Assembly (NCBI RefSeq): GCF_035607535.1 | Contig: NZ_JAYDZX010000017.1 | Coordinates: 310,001 to 374,000 of the forward strand | Length of the DNA: 64,000 nucleotides | DNA from: Salinimicrobium sp035607535 | GTDB taxonomy: Bacteria > Bacteroidota > Bacteroidia > Flavobacteriales > Flavobacteriaceae | Direction: 5' to 3' | Part shown: in pieces, positions 36,644-45,042 of the stretch | Layout: each line of letters starts with the position of its first letter | How positions within the stretch are numbered: position 1 is the stretch's first letter | The notes under the pieces: generated by a model | Database searches by the model: none | What the model saw: the letters and a program-made list of their open reading frames with translations, nothing else | What the model was told of the DNA's origin: nothing | Position numbers and translations under genes: made by a program

Positions 36644-38025
36644 CGAAAATGCATAAGATAGACATCGATCTGGTAGAAATGACCCTCGATGTAATGAAAT
36701 ATACTGTTGACCGTATCTCTAATGTCACTCCGGAACTCGGATCTCCTAAAAAAGAAGAGGAACTTTTTGAGATGATCGGGGAAACTGTTACTCCAAAAGG
36801 AATAGGAGGGGAAGTAGCTTTTAAAATGTTCCGGGATATTCTGGTAAAAGCCACAGTTCCTATTGATCATCCCCGTCACCTGGCCTTTGTGCCGGCAGCA
36901 CCAACGCGTGCCGCAATCATGTTCGATCTTGTGACCTCTGCTTCCAGTATCCATGGCGCCTACTGGATGGAAGGTGCAGGAGGGATCTTCTGTGAGAATC
37001 AGGCTATGAAATGGCTGGTTTCTCTTACGGGACTGCCTCAAGGAGCATTTGGAGTATTTACCAGTGGGGGAACTGCTGCGAATTTATCCGGATTGGTCGC
37101 TGCCAGAGAGGCCTGGAGAAAAAGAGATTCGGCTAATATTGGGGTGAGAGCTTTGCTCTTGACCTCCAACGGAGCCCATTCTTCCATTCAGGCTATGGCA
37201 AAGGTAATGGATGCCGACGTAGTGATGATCGACTGCCCCGATGAAAACCTGAGAGGTCATGCTTTGCAATCGGCAATAGATGAACTCAAAGAAGAGGATC
37301 GAAAAAGACTTTTTGCGGTGGTAGCAACAGGAGGGACAACAAATGCCGGAATTATAGATGAACTGGATTCTATTGCAGATGTTTGCGAAAAGGAGAAGGT
37401 GTGGTTTCATGTGGACGCTGCCTATGGAGGTGGAGCCCTTGCAGCCCCATCGGTGCGCCATCTTTTCAATGGGATAGAAAGGGCAGATAGTATTACGATC
37501 GATCCTCATAAATGGCTTTTTTCGCCCTATGATTGCGGCGCTATTATCTACAAGGATATGGAACTTGCAGCCGAAGCCCATTCTCAAAAGGGCTCTTACC
37601 TCGAAATCTTTAAAGATGAGGGAGCTCAGGGCTTTAATCCGGCAGATTACCAGATCCAGCTTACCAGGAGGATCCGCGGAATGCCTTTATGGTTTTCGCT
37701 GGCTATGCACGGGACCGAAAAATATCAAAATGCAATAGAAAAAGGAATTCAGCTGGCAAAGATCGCCGCTCAAAAGATTGAAGAGGATGAAAATCTTGAA
37801 TTGGTGAGACCTGCCAGTTTATCTGTGGTTCTCTTCCGGAGAAAAGGCTGGACACCCGAAGATTACAGGGACTGGACTTACAGGAATCATAAAAACGGAG
37901 TTGCTCTCGTAACACCCACCAAATGGATGGGGAAGGACGGTTACGAAACGATTTCCCGCTTCTGCTTTATTAATCCCGAAACGACAGAGGCTGATATTGA
38001 CATCATCCTGGAGACAATGAGGTAG
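36640..38025 (+). CDS. PLP-dependent group II decarboxylase
   Basis: A 461-residue fold-type I PLP enzyme of the aromatic amino acid/glutamate decarboxylase family. Visible sites are FTSGGTAANLSGLVAARE (cofactor phosphate), NGAHSSIQAMAKV (stacking His), FAVVATGGTTNAGIID, FHVDAAYGGG (Asp to the pyridine N) and the Schiff-base lysine K291 in TIDPHKWLFSPYDCG. The substrate cannot be read from the sequence; tyrosine, tryptophan, DOPA, aspartate or glutamate are possible. It overlaps bshC by 4 nt, an arrangement that suggests a joint role or at least joint expression. Confidence 0.9.
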   Translation: MTKMHKIDIDLVEMTLDVMKYTVDRISNVTPELGSPKKEEELFEMIGETVTPKGIGGEVAFKMFRDILVKATVPIDHPRHLAFVPAAPTRAAIMFDLVTSASSIHGAYWMEGAGGIFCENQAMKWLVSLTGLPQGAFGVFTSGGTAANLSGLVAAREAWRKRDSANIGVRALLLTSNGAHSSIQAMAKVMDADVVMIDCPDENLRGHALQSAIDELKEEDRKRLFAVVATGGTTNAGIIDELDSIADVCEKEKVWFHVDAAYGGGALAAPSVRHLFNGIERADSITIDPHKWLFSPYDCGAIIYKDMELAAEAHSQKGSYLEIFKDEGAQGFNPADYQIQLTRRIRGMPLWFSLAMHGTEKYQNAIEKGIQLAKIAAQKIEEDENLELVRPASLSVVLFRRKGWTPEDYRDWTYRNHKNGVALVTPTKWMGKDGYETISRFCFINPETTEADIDIILETMR

Positions 38026-38092
38026 TTCCATGTAAGGGTTATGGAGTTTCAGCTTTCGGTTTAATTATACCTCCTTTATCCTGCATTTTCAA

Positions 38093-38323
38093 TTATCTAA
38101 TGCAGGTGAGGAGGTTTCTCTTTTTTTGCTGCCTTAATTTTCTTGCTGTTCTTTTTTCTTCGATCCTGTTCTCCCGTGCTTCTTCTGGGCAGGAGCAGCG
38201 TAATCCTGTTTCTGAAAAATGGCAGAAAGTAGCCGCCAATTCAACATTGTTGTCTACCGGTGAAGCATAGATCTGTAAGGCAAGTAGAAAAGTGAGCGTC
38301 AGCATCCATTTTAGGTTCTTCAT
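38093..38323 (-). CDS. Small secreted or membrane-anchored protein of unknown function
   Basis: A 76-residue frame. Residues 1-20 (MKNLKWMLTLTFLLALQIYA) look like a cleavable signal peptide ending ALQIYAS. The rest has three Cys residues (CHFSETGLRCSC) and a strongly basic tail (ENRIEEKRTARKLRQQKKRN). I do not recognise a family. It is convergent with the decarboxylase gene and separate from the ribosomal protein operon. Coding potential is supported mainly by the signal peptide. Confidence 0.5.
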   Translation of the reverse strand: MKNLKWMLTLTFLLALQIYASPVDNNVELAATFCHFSETGLRCSCPEEARENRIEEKRTARKLRQQKKRNLLTCIR

Positions 38324-38395
38324 AGTTTTTCTGTTATACTATTATGACGAAACACCTGTCAAAAGGACGCAGATCTTTTCATGTCTTTTAAAAAA

Positions 38396-38424
38396 AAGAT
38401 CCCGCTCGAAAGAGCGGGATCTTT
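38396..38424 (-). terminator. Terminator of the thrS-infC-rpmI-rplT operon
   Basis: AAAGATCCCGCTC and GAGCGGGATCTTT pair perfectly around a GAAA loop (as read on the plus strand). On the minus strand the stem is followed by a run of T, 23 nt after rplT. Confidence 0.9.
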
Positions 38425-38446
38425 ATAAGTGAGATAACAGTTTAAT

Positions 38447-38791
38447 TTATTTTACTTTGTTGACGATAGCTGCAAACGCATCCGGGTGGTTCATAGCCAA
38501 ATCTGCAAGGACCTTACGGTTCAATTCGATTCCACTGGCTTTTACTTTCCCCATGAACTGCGAATAAGACATTCCGTGTTGTCTTGCACCAGCGTTGATA
38601 CGCATGATCCAAAGTGAACGGAAGGTTCTTTTCTTGTTTTTACGGTCTCTGTAAGCATATAGCATTGCTTTTTCAACCGCATTTTTAGCTACTGTCCAAA
38701 CGTTCTTACGACGTCCAAAGTAACCTTTTGCTTGCTTAAGAACCTTTTTTCTTCTGGCTCTCTTCGCAACTGAATTTACTGATCTTGGCAT
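38447..38791 (-). CDS. rplT: 50S ribosomal protein L20
   Basis: A 114-residue basic protein: MPRSVNSVAKRARRKKVLKQ, GYFGRRKNVWTVAKNAVEKA, YAYRDRKNKKRTFRSLWIMR and INAGARQHGMSYSQFM are all diagnostic of L20. It binds 23S rRNA early in assembly. It is the last gene of the operon, 134 nt after rpmI; that gap holds a short word repeat. Confidence 0.98.
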   Translation of the reverse strand: MPRSVNSVAKRARRKKVLKQAKGYFGRRKNVWTVAKNAVEKAMLYAYRDRKNKKRTFRSLWIMRINAGARQHGMSYSQFMGKVKASGIELNRKVLADLAMNHPDAFAAIVNKVK

Positions 38792-38839
38792 ATTTTTAAA
38801 ATTTTTTTGTAGCAGGCGGCTATTTCAGCACTTTTAAAA

Positions 38840-38875
38840 GAACTTCTAAAATCTAACTTCTAAATTCTAAGTTCG
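38840..38875. repeat. aacttctaaaatctaacttc word repeat between rpmI and rplT
   Basis: Degenerate tandem of acttctaaa/atctaac words inside an otherwise conserved ribosomal protein operon. In E. coli the rpmI-rplT leader binds L20; here the space is occupied by repeat sequence. The same words occur at 42105-42128 and 43040-43075. Confidence 0.7.
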
Positions 38876-38925
38876 TTTTGCCCGACTCCAGGGTTATGAA
38901 ATTTGTTAAACCATCAAAGGTTCAA

Positions 38926-39123
38926 TTACTTTAAACGTAACTGAAGTTTGATATTATTCTCGTCTGCCTCGTGTACCAAAGTACTGTGAGTCAGAGCTAG
39001 CTTTTGTTTTTTGGTCTTCTTTGTTAAGATGTGACTTTTAAACGCATGCTTTCTTTTGATCTTTCCTGTACCGGTAAGCTTAAAACGCTTCTTGGCACTG
39101 GATTTTGTCTTCATTTTAGGCAT
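38926..39123 (-). CDS. rpmI: 50S ribosomal protein L35
   Basis: A 65-residue basic protein beginning MPKMKTKSSAKKRFKLTGTGKIKRK with HILTKKTKKQK, the standard L35 sequence. It is the third gene of the operon after infC (66-nt gap). Confidence 0.97.
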   Translation of the reverse strand: MPKMKTKSSAKKRFKLTGTGKIKRKHAFKSHILTKKTKKQKLALTHSTLVHEADENNIKLQLRLK

Positions 39124-39189
39124 TGTGTCCTTCTTTTTTAATTATCTCACTTATTATTGTAGATCATGCAGCCCAAAAGCTGCAGGATA

Positions 39190-39753
39190 TTATTTCGATT
39201 TTGACTTTTTAGGAGAAATGAACATCGTCATTCGCTTCCCTTCAAGTTTTGGCATTTGCTCTACCTTTCCAAGTTCTTCCAGATCTGTCGCCAGTCGAAG
39301 TAAAAGGATCTCGCCCTGTTCTTTGAATACGATGGAACGGCCTTTAAAGAAAACATATGCTTTTAATTTGGCACCTTCCTTCAGGAATTTCTCGGCGTGC
39401 TTTTTCTTAAACTCATAATCGTGATCATCGGTATTGGGACCAAAACGTATCTCCTTTACCACAACCTGGGTTGCTTTTGCTTTTAAGGCTTTATCACGCT
39501 TCTTTTGTTCATAGAGAAACTTTTTATAGTCCATCACCTTGGCAACGGGAGGATTGGCATTGGGAGAGATCTCCACCAGGTCCAGTTCCTGCTCTTCGGC
39601 AATGGCTAATGCTTTTCGGGTTGGGTAAACACCCATTTCCACGTTGTCGCCTACAAGGCGAACTTCTTCCGCACGTATCTTTCCGTTAATTCTGTGCGGA
39701 TCTTCTTTGATTTCTCTAAGAGGTCTTTTTGATCTTTTTCTACGTATTGCTAT
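39190..39753 (-). CDS. infC: Translation initiation factor IF-3, AUA start codon
   Basis: The obvious ATG (39642) gives only 150 residues and lacks the N-terminal domain. Reading upstream in frame gives MAIRRKRSKRPLREIKEDPH, then RINGKIRAEEVRLVGDNVEMGVYP, the conserved IF-3 start. A stop codon (TGA) lies two codons before, and the only start-like codon is ATA at 39753 (ATA GCA ATA CGT). The full protein is then 187 residues. IF-3 genes in many bacteria use AUU, AUC or AUA so that IF-3 itself limits its own translation. The C domain carries EIRFGPNTDDHDYEFKKKHAE. It begins 16 nt after the thrS stop. Confidence 0.88.
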   Translation of the reverse strand: MAIRRKRSKRPLREIKEDPHRINGKIRAEEVRLVGDNVEMGVYPTRKALAIAEEQELDLVEISPNANPPVAKVMDYKKFLYEQKKRDKALKAKATQVVVKEIRFGPNTDDHDYEFKKKHAEKFLKEGAKLKAYVFFKGRSIVFKEQGEILLLRLATDLEELGKVEQMPKLEGKRMTMFISPKKSKSK

Positions 39754-39769
39754 GGCTCAAAAATTTTGG

Positions 39770-41716
39770 TTAAACTTCAAATGCTTTTAAAGTACTATCT
39801 ACTTCTTTCTTTATTATTTGGGCAAAGTCTTCTATTGACATTGTGCCAATATCGCCTTCCCCGTGTTTACGTACAGAAACCGTTCCGTTTTCTGCTTCCT
39901 GTTCTCCAACGATCAGCATATACGGAACTTTACTTACTTCGGCCTCCCGGATCTTCTTCCCAATCGTCTCGTTCCGGTTGTCTATAAGGGCGCGAATTTC
40001 GTGATTTTCCAGTAAAGTTAAAACTTTTTGGCTGTATTTTTCATATTTCTCACTGAGGGAGAGAATAATAGCCTGATCTGGCATCAACCACAGCGGGAAA
40101 TTACCACCTGTGTTCTCTAAAAGAACGGCAACAAACCTTTCCATACTTCCAAAAGGAGCACGGTGGATCATTACAGGACGGTGCATCTCGTTGTCACTGC
40201 CTTTATAGGTTAGATCAAATCTTTCCGGAAGATTATAATCCACCTGGATGGTTCCAAGCTGCCACTGTCTGCCAAGGGCATCCTTAACCATAAAGTCGAG
40301 CTTAGGCCCATAAAATGCTGCTTCCCCGGTCTCTACTATATAATTAAGTCCTTTTTCTTTTGCGGCATTTACAATGGCGTTCTCTGCCTTGTCCCAATTT
40401 TCGTCAGATCCTATGTATTTTTCTTTGTTCTCGGGATCTCTCAGGGAAACCTGGGCAGTGAAATCTTCAAACCCTAATGAACTGAAGACGTATAAAGTAA
40501 GGTCAATCACTTTCTTGAATTCAGAATCCAGCTGATCGGGAGTACAGAAAATATGAGCATCATCCTGTGTAAAACCTCTAACCCGGGTAAGTCCGTGTAG
40601 CTCCCCACTTTGCTCGTAGCGGTATACAGTTCCGAATTCAGCAAACCGCTTCGGAAGATCTTTGTAGCTCCAATGACCGTTGTTATATATCTCACAGTGA
40701 TGAGGACAGTTCATAGGCTTCAGCAAAAATTCCTCTCCTTCGTTCGGAGTTTTTATCGGCTGAAAGCTATCTTCTCCATATTTCGCATAGTGACCTGAAG
40801 TCACATATAGTTCCTTCTGACCAATGTGTGGAGTCACCACCATTTCATAACCCGCTTTCTTCTGAGCCTTTTTCAAAAAGTTCTCCAGGCGCTCTCTTAA
40901 GGCTGCACCTTTTGGAAGCCATAATGGCAGTCCCTGACCAACTTTTTGAGAGAAGGTGAACAATTCAAGTTCGCGTCCAAGTTTTCGGTGATCTCTTTTC
41001 TTTGCTTCCTCAAGTATTTCAAGATACTCTTTCAAATCCTTTTGCTTCGGAAAGGAAATTCCGTACACCCTTGTAAGCTGCGGATTTTTTTCATTACCTC
41101 TCCAGTAAGCCCCTGCAACGCTCATCAACTTCACTGCTTTAATAGGAGCAGTACTTGGAAGGTGTCCGCCGCGACAGAGGTCGGTAAAAGTATCATGATC
41201 ACAGAAGGTGATAGTTCCATCCTCAAGATTTTCAATTAATTCAACTTTGAATGGATTGTTCTCTCTCCTGTAATAGCCCAGCGCCTCCTCTTTTGGAACC
41301 GAGCGCATTGTGAATTCGTGCTTTCCGCGAGCGATCTCGAGCATGCGGTCTTCGATCTTTTTAAAATCGTTTTCAGAGATCTTTTGATCCCCAAAATCCA
41401 CGTCATAATAGAAACCGTTTTCAATCGCGGGGCCAATGGTGAGCTTTGCTCCGGGATAAAGATCCTGGATTGCCTGCGCCATTACGTGAGAAGAGGAGTG
41501 CCAAAAAGCCTTTTTCCCCTCCTCGTCGTTCCAGGTATATAAAGTAAGGCTGCCGTCGGTATTAAGGGGAGTGGTAACTTCTACCGTAGTATTGTTGAAT
41601 TTTGCCGAAATCACATTTCGCGCTAGTCCTTCGCTAATGCTCTTAGCAACCTCCATAGGAGTTGTTCCTTTTTCAAATTCCTTTATACTGCCGTCGGGCA
41701 ACGTAATTTTGATCAT
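39770..41716 (-). CDS. thrS: Threonine-tRNA ligase
   Basis: A 648-residue class II synthetase. It starts with a TGS domain (MIKITLPDGSIKEFEKGTTP); an in-frame ATG three codons upstream is also possible. The editing domain has HSSSHVMAQAIQDLYPGAKL, with DLCRGGHL (the Cys/His editing site). The catalytic core has LKPMNCPHHCEIYN (zinc Cys), YRYEQSGELHGLTRVRGFTQDDAHIFC (motif 2, quoted in part: RGFTQDDAHIFC) and HRAPFGSMERFVAVLLE (motif 3), and the anticodon-binding domain ends the protein. Operon order thrS-infC-rpmI-rplT is the classic one. Confidence 0.97.
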   Translation of the reverse strand: MIKITLPDGSIKEFEKGTTPMEVAKSISEGLARNVISAKFNNTTVEVTTPLNTDGSLTLYTWNDEEGKKAFWHSSSHVMAQAIQDLYPGAKLTIGPAIENGFYYDVDFGDQKISENDFKKIEDRMLEIARGKHEFTMRSVPKEEALGYYRRENNPFKVELIENLEDGTITFCDHDTFTDLCRGGHLPSTAPIKAVKLMSVAGAYWRGNEKNPQLTRVYGISFPKQKDLKEYLEILEEAKKRDHRKLGRELELFTFSQKVGQGLPLWLPKGAALRERLENFLKKAQKKAGYEMVVTPHIGQKELYVTSGHYAKYGEDSFQPIKTPNEGEEFLLKPMNCPHHCEIYNNGHWSYKDLPKRFAEFGTVYRYEQSGELHGLTRVRGFTQDDAHIFCTPDQLDSEFKKVIDLTLYVFSSLGFEDFTAQVSLRDPENKEKYIGSDENWDKAENAIVNAAKEKGLNYIVETGEAAFYGPKLDFMVKDALGRQWQLGTIQVDYNLPERFDLTYKGSDNEMHRPVMIHRAPFGSMERFVAVLLENTGGNFPLWLMPDQAIILSLSEKYEKYSQKVLTLLENHEIRALIDNRNETIGKKIREAEVSKVPYMLIVGEQEAENGTVSVRKHGEGDIGTMSIEDFAQIIKKEVDSTLKAFEV

Positions 41717-42128
41717 AATCTTCAATTAAGCTGCAAAGATAACAGGATAATGGGTGCTTTACAATACTATTAGCTATATGTGTTATTTTTTTGGTGTTTC
41801 CAATTTTGCTAAAGTGAATCTTCTGTTTCCCGCTGATATTGCAGATTTTCGCAGAAAAAGCGAAAGGCCAATAGCTAAGAGTCAACAGCTTTAATAACCT
41901 GCAACTCGCAACCGGCAGCAAGTTTGATCTGTAACTGTAAACGACACCACGATTAAAGCTAAAGGCTAATAGAAATAAAACTACCCCTTTCTTCTCAAAT
42001 CAATTTTTAAAACCGTCAGTTCGAGTTGTTTCAAGACTGCTTTGCAGTTGTGAAAGAGTATCGAGAACCGGTTTTAAAAATTACTCGAAGTGACAGCATT
42101 TCGTCCTTCTAACTTCTAAAATCTAACT
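41717..42128. repeat. Gene-free stretch upstream of thrS, made mostly of repeat words
   Basis: From 41820 there are tttcccgctgatattgcagat and agcgaaaggccaatagct words, then gcaactcgcaaccggcagc (41901-41930). At 42002-42081 aatttttaaaaccg and cggttttaaaaatt form an inverted pair around gtcagttcgag...tatcgagaac, a form of palindromic repeat. At 42105-42128 lies a copy of ttctaacttctaaaatctaac that touches the stop codon of the SDR gene. No gene is seen. A thrS promoter must lie here but was not recognised. Confidence 0.65.
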
Positions 42129-42884
42129 TCAAAGAGCTTTAACACTCATCCCGCCATCTGCTATGATATTTTGTCCCGTAATGAAAGAAGACCTATCCAT
42201 AGCCAAAAATGCAATTACTGAGGCTATTTCTTCCGGCTCTGCGATACGGTGCAGCGGAGTGCGACGCAGGATCATTTCCTTGCGTTCCCCTTGAAGAATA
42301 GAGTCGGTTAAGGGAGTTCTCGTGTACCAGGGAGAAACGGCGTTTACTCTAATATGATCCCTCGCCCATTCCACGGCAAGACTTCGGGTTTGCTGCAGGA
42401 GTCCGGCTTTGGCCATAGCGTAGGGCGTACCTGTACCGACATCCTGAGTCGCGGCAGCCGAGGACACATTGATGATTTTTCCGTTCTTGGATTTTACCAG
42501 TTGAGGATATAGTTCACGAGCCAACAAAAAAGGTGCAATCAAATTTGTTTCAAGTACCTGCCGGTGTTCATCTTCAGAAATATCTGTAGCTTTTTTCCGG
42601 ATGTTGATCCCGGCGTTGTTTACAAGAATGGTCACTGCCTTCCAGTTGTTCCGGGTCCAGGCGGCAATTTTTTCACGATCTTCGGGCCTGGTAACATCAG
42701 CTGCTATGCCTTTTACGGTATGTCCGTCCGCAGAGAATTCATCTTCCGTTTTTAATATATCATCAGCATTTCTTGCGGTGAACAGCACCTCTGCACCAAG
42801 CTTCAAAAATTCAAGTACCGTGGCGCGACCAATTCCCTTAGATCCGCCGGTGATGACTGCTGTTTGTCCTTTTAAGTTCCACAT
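42129..42884 (-). CDS. SDR family oxidoreductase, tropinone-reductase-like
   Basis: A 251-residue classical short-chain dehydrogenase. TGGSKGIGRAT (cofactor), NNAGINIRKKATDIS, then the catalytic SSAAATQDVGTGTPYAMAKAG (Ser, Tyr, Lys), and the C-terminal FITGQNIIADGGMSV. The start MWNLKGQTAV at 42884 is chosen because the longer frame to 42953 runs through a tgtatattg repeat. The substrate is unknown; relatives are often annotated as gluconate 5-dehydrogenase or tropinone reductase. The stop codon TGA is followed at once by the repeat at 42105-42128. Confidence 0.88.
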   Translation of the reverse strand: MWNLKGQTAVITGGSKGIGRATVLEFLKLGAEVLFTARNADDILKTEDEFSADGHTVKGIAADVTRPEDREKIAAWTRNNWKAVTILVNNAGINIRKKATDISEDEHRQVLETNLIAPFLLARELYPQLVKSKNGKIINVSSAAATQDVGTGTPYAMAKAGLLQQTRSLAVEWARDHIRVNAVSPWYTRTPLTDSILQGERKEMILRRTPLHRIAEPEEIASVIAFLAMDRSSFITGQNIIADGGMSVKAL

Positions 42885-42896
42885 CTTCTTTATTGT

Positions 42897-43078
42897 ATAT
42901 TGTATATTGAATAATGTATAATGAAAATCTTCGCCGCTGGCGCGGATTTGCAATCCGTGACGAGGCTATCGCGGTAATAATGGTTTACGGCTTTTCAATA
43001 AATACTGCATACTATTGACTGCCCACTGCCTACTGATTTCTACTTCTAACTTCGTAGTTCTAAGCTCTAACTTCATAA
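42897..43078. repeat. Several word repeats upstream of the SDR gene
   Basis: tgtatattgtatattgaat words at 42897-42926, actgcccactgcctactgat at 43018-43038 and acttctaacttcgtagttct, aagctctaacttc at 43040-43073. No gene is seen in 42885-43199. Confidence 0.6.
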
Positions 43079-43199
43079 AGCGGAGAGACCACCTCAAATA
43101 AAGACAAGAAAAATTAAAAAACCATTCTAAATCAATGGTAGATTCAGTATTCTTCTCAATACTTAACGAGGCGGCCTCTGTTCTATTTCGGGAAATCGA

Positions 43200-43355
43200 T
43201 TACAGACTTCTTCCGGTCAAAAGTTTATAAATGATCAGGATCACGGCGATCACGATCAGGATGTGAATTATACTGCCAAGGTCGGGAAAGGCGAAATAGC
43301 CTATCAGCCATCCAATGATCAGTAAAACGATAATAAGCCATACTAGATCTCTCAT
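43200..43355 (-). CDS. lmo0937-family small membrane protein
   Basis: A 51-residue protein with two hydrophobic helices: MRDLVWLIIVLLIIGWLIGYF and then GSIIHILIVIAVILIIYKLLTG. The G-x2-I-H-I-L-x-V-I-A-V-I segment is the mark of the lmo0937 family of tiny membrane proteins, whose function is unknown and which are often linked to envelope or general stress. A longer frame from 43412 exists, but the family start is at 43355. Confidence 0.82.
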   Translation of the reverse strand: MRDLVWLIIVLLIIGWLIGYFAFPDLGSIIHILIVIAVILIIYKLLTGRSL

Positions 43356-43607
43356 AACTTTCAGTTTTATGCAATTCGTTGATTGCGGGTTAGGTTTAGT
43401 TGGTAAATGCACCTGCGAGAAGTTGTTTTTATACCCTTTCTTACAGATTATCTAATAAATGTACGAAAGGTTCTTTAACAAAATTCTACTTTAACGGAGG
43501 TTTAACGGCAGCCGCCCTGCGGCTATTCCGAATCCAAAAGTCAAGGTTTCAAAAGGTAAAATTCAGGTTTTTGTCTTCTCATCTATAATAAAATCTTGGA
43601 TACTTTA

Positions 43608-43642
43608 ATCTCCGAACTCCGATCTCCGGTCTCCAATCTGAT
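43608..43642. repeat. ctccgaactccgatctccgg word repeat
   Basis: Degenerate tandem of ctccgaa/ctccgat/ctccggt words just upstream of the kynurenine monooxygenase promoter. Confidence 0.55.
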
Positions 43643-43679
43643 AACACCCCTCTAAACCACCGGCAACCGGAAAAAATTG

Positions 43680-43687
43680 TATTTTCG
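43680..43687 (+). promoter_or_regulatory. Possible -7 element of the kynurenine monooxygenase gene
   Basis: TATTTTCG differs from TAnnTTTG at one base and lies 9 nt before the ATG at 43696, so the transcript would have almost no leader. Confidence 0.35.
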
Positions 43688-43695
43688 CAAACAAC

Positions 43696-45042
43696 ATGCA
43701 GCACTCAAAAAATATTGCCATTGTAGGTACCGGCCTCGTCGGGTCTTTACTCGCCCTTCACCTCAAACAAAAAGGACATACTGTTACAGTTTTCGATAGG
43801 CGGCCCGATGTTCGCACTGTTGAATTTTCCGGTCGTTCCATTAACCTGGCTATGTCCAACCGCGGCTGGAAAGCGCTGCGGGAGGCAGGGATCGAGGAGG
43901 AGGTGAGGAAGCTGGCGATTCCCTTATATCGGCGTGCCATGCACGTGAACAGCAGTCCGGTATATTTTCAGAATTATGGGAAAGAAGGAGAGGCGATCTA
44001 TTCGATTTCCCGAGGAGTCCTTAACCGGAAGATGATCGACCTTGCCGAAGCTGCCGGGGCCGAATTCAGGTTTGAGGAGAAAGTATGGGACGTGGATCTT
44101 TCAGAAGCTAAACTATACACCGGGGAATCTGAAAAAAGTAATTGGCAGGAGTACGATTTTGACCTCATTTTTGGGGCCGATGGCGCTTTTTCCCGGGTTC
44201 GGCACAAGATGCAGCGCCAAAGCCGGTTCAATTATTCACAGCATTTCATCGATGTTGGTTACAAGGAGCTGCGTATTCCTGCCAATGCCGATGGTTCGCA
44301 CAAACTCGATAAAAATTCCTTCCACATCTGGCCCCGTGGCAACTTTATGTTAATCGCTATGCCCAACCTGGACGGGAGTTTTACCTGTACGCTCTTTCTG
44401 CCTTTTGAAGGGGAGCATTCTTTTGAAACCATTACTACTGAAGCTGCAGCCGAAAACTTTTTCACCGAATTTTTTCCCGATATCAAGGACGAGATCTCCA
44501 ATCTTACGCGCGACTTCTTCAAAAATCCCACGAGTGCCCTGGTGACGGTGAAATGTTTTCCCTGGGCCTACTATGACAAGATCGCTCTTGTAGGGGATGC
44601 CGCACATGCTGTTGTTCCGTTTTACGGACAGGGAATGAACGCGGGATTCGAAGATATCTCTGAACTTAGCCGACTTGAAAACGAGTTTGGAGAGGACTGG
44701 GAGCAGATCTTTGCACAATATCAAAAGCTGCGAAAACCAAATGCCGATGCCATTGCTGAGCTCAGCTACCGGAATTTTATGGAAATGAGCAGCAAAACAG
44801 CGAATCCGCGCTTCTTGCTCCGGAAAAAGATCGAAAAACATTTTGCTGAAAAACACCCTGAAGAATGGATCCCTGTCTATTCGCGTGTCACTTTTTCTGA
44901 AGCGCCTTATTCTGAAGCCCTCAAAATTGGCGACCGGCAGGCTGCCATTATGGATGAAGTGATGCAAATGCCTGGTATCGAAGAAAAATGGAACTCAGCT
45001 GAAGTAGAGCAAAAAATTCTAAAGCTGCTGGAAGAAAGTTAG
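43696..45042 (+). CDS. kmo: Kynurenine 3-monooxygenase
   Basis: A 448-residue FAD-dependent hydroxylase. FAD sites are IAIVGTGLVGSLLALHL (GxGxxG, residues 11-16), FGADGAFSRVRHKMQ (DG motif) and ALVGDAAHAVVPFYGQGMNAGFED (GD motif; F-Y-G-Q-G-M-N is specific to KMO). The SGRSINLAMSNRGW segment near residue 45 is also typical. It hydroxylates L-kynurenine at position 3, part of tryptophan breakdown and NAD synthesis. No other kynurenine-pathway gene is nearby. The stop codon TAG is joined to an aagtacgaggtacgaaggac repeat. Confidence 0.94.
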   Translation: MQHSKNIAIVGTGLVGSLLALHLKQKGHTVTVFDRRPDVRTVEFSGRSINLAMSNRGWKALREAGIEEEVRKLAIPLYRRAMHVNSSPVYFQNYGKEGEAIYSISRGVLNRKMIDLAEAAGAEFRFEEKVWDVDLSEAKLYTGESEKSNWQEYDFDLIFGADGAFSRVRHKMQRQSRFNYSQHFIDVGYKELRIPANADGSHKLDKNSFHIWPRGNFMLIAMPNLDGSFTCTLFLPFEGEHSFETITTEAAAENFFTEFFPDIKDEISNLTRDFFKNPTSALVTVKCFPWAYYDKIALVGDAAHAVVPFYGQGMNAGFEDISELSRLENEFGEDWEQIFAQYQKLRKPNADAIAELSYRNFMEMSSKTANPRFLLRKKIEKHFAEKHPEEWIPVYSRVTFSEAPYSEALKIGDRQAAIMDEVMQMPGIEEKWNSAEVEQKILKLLEES

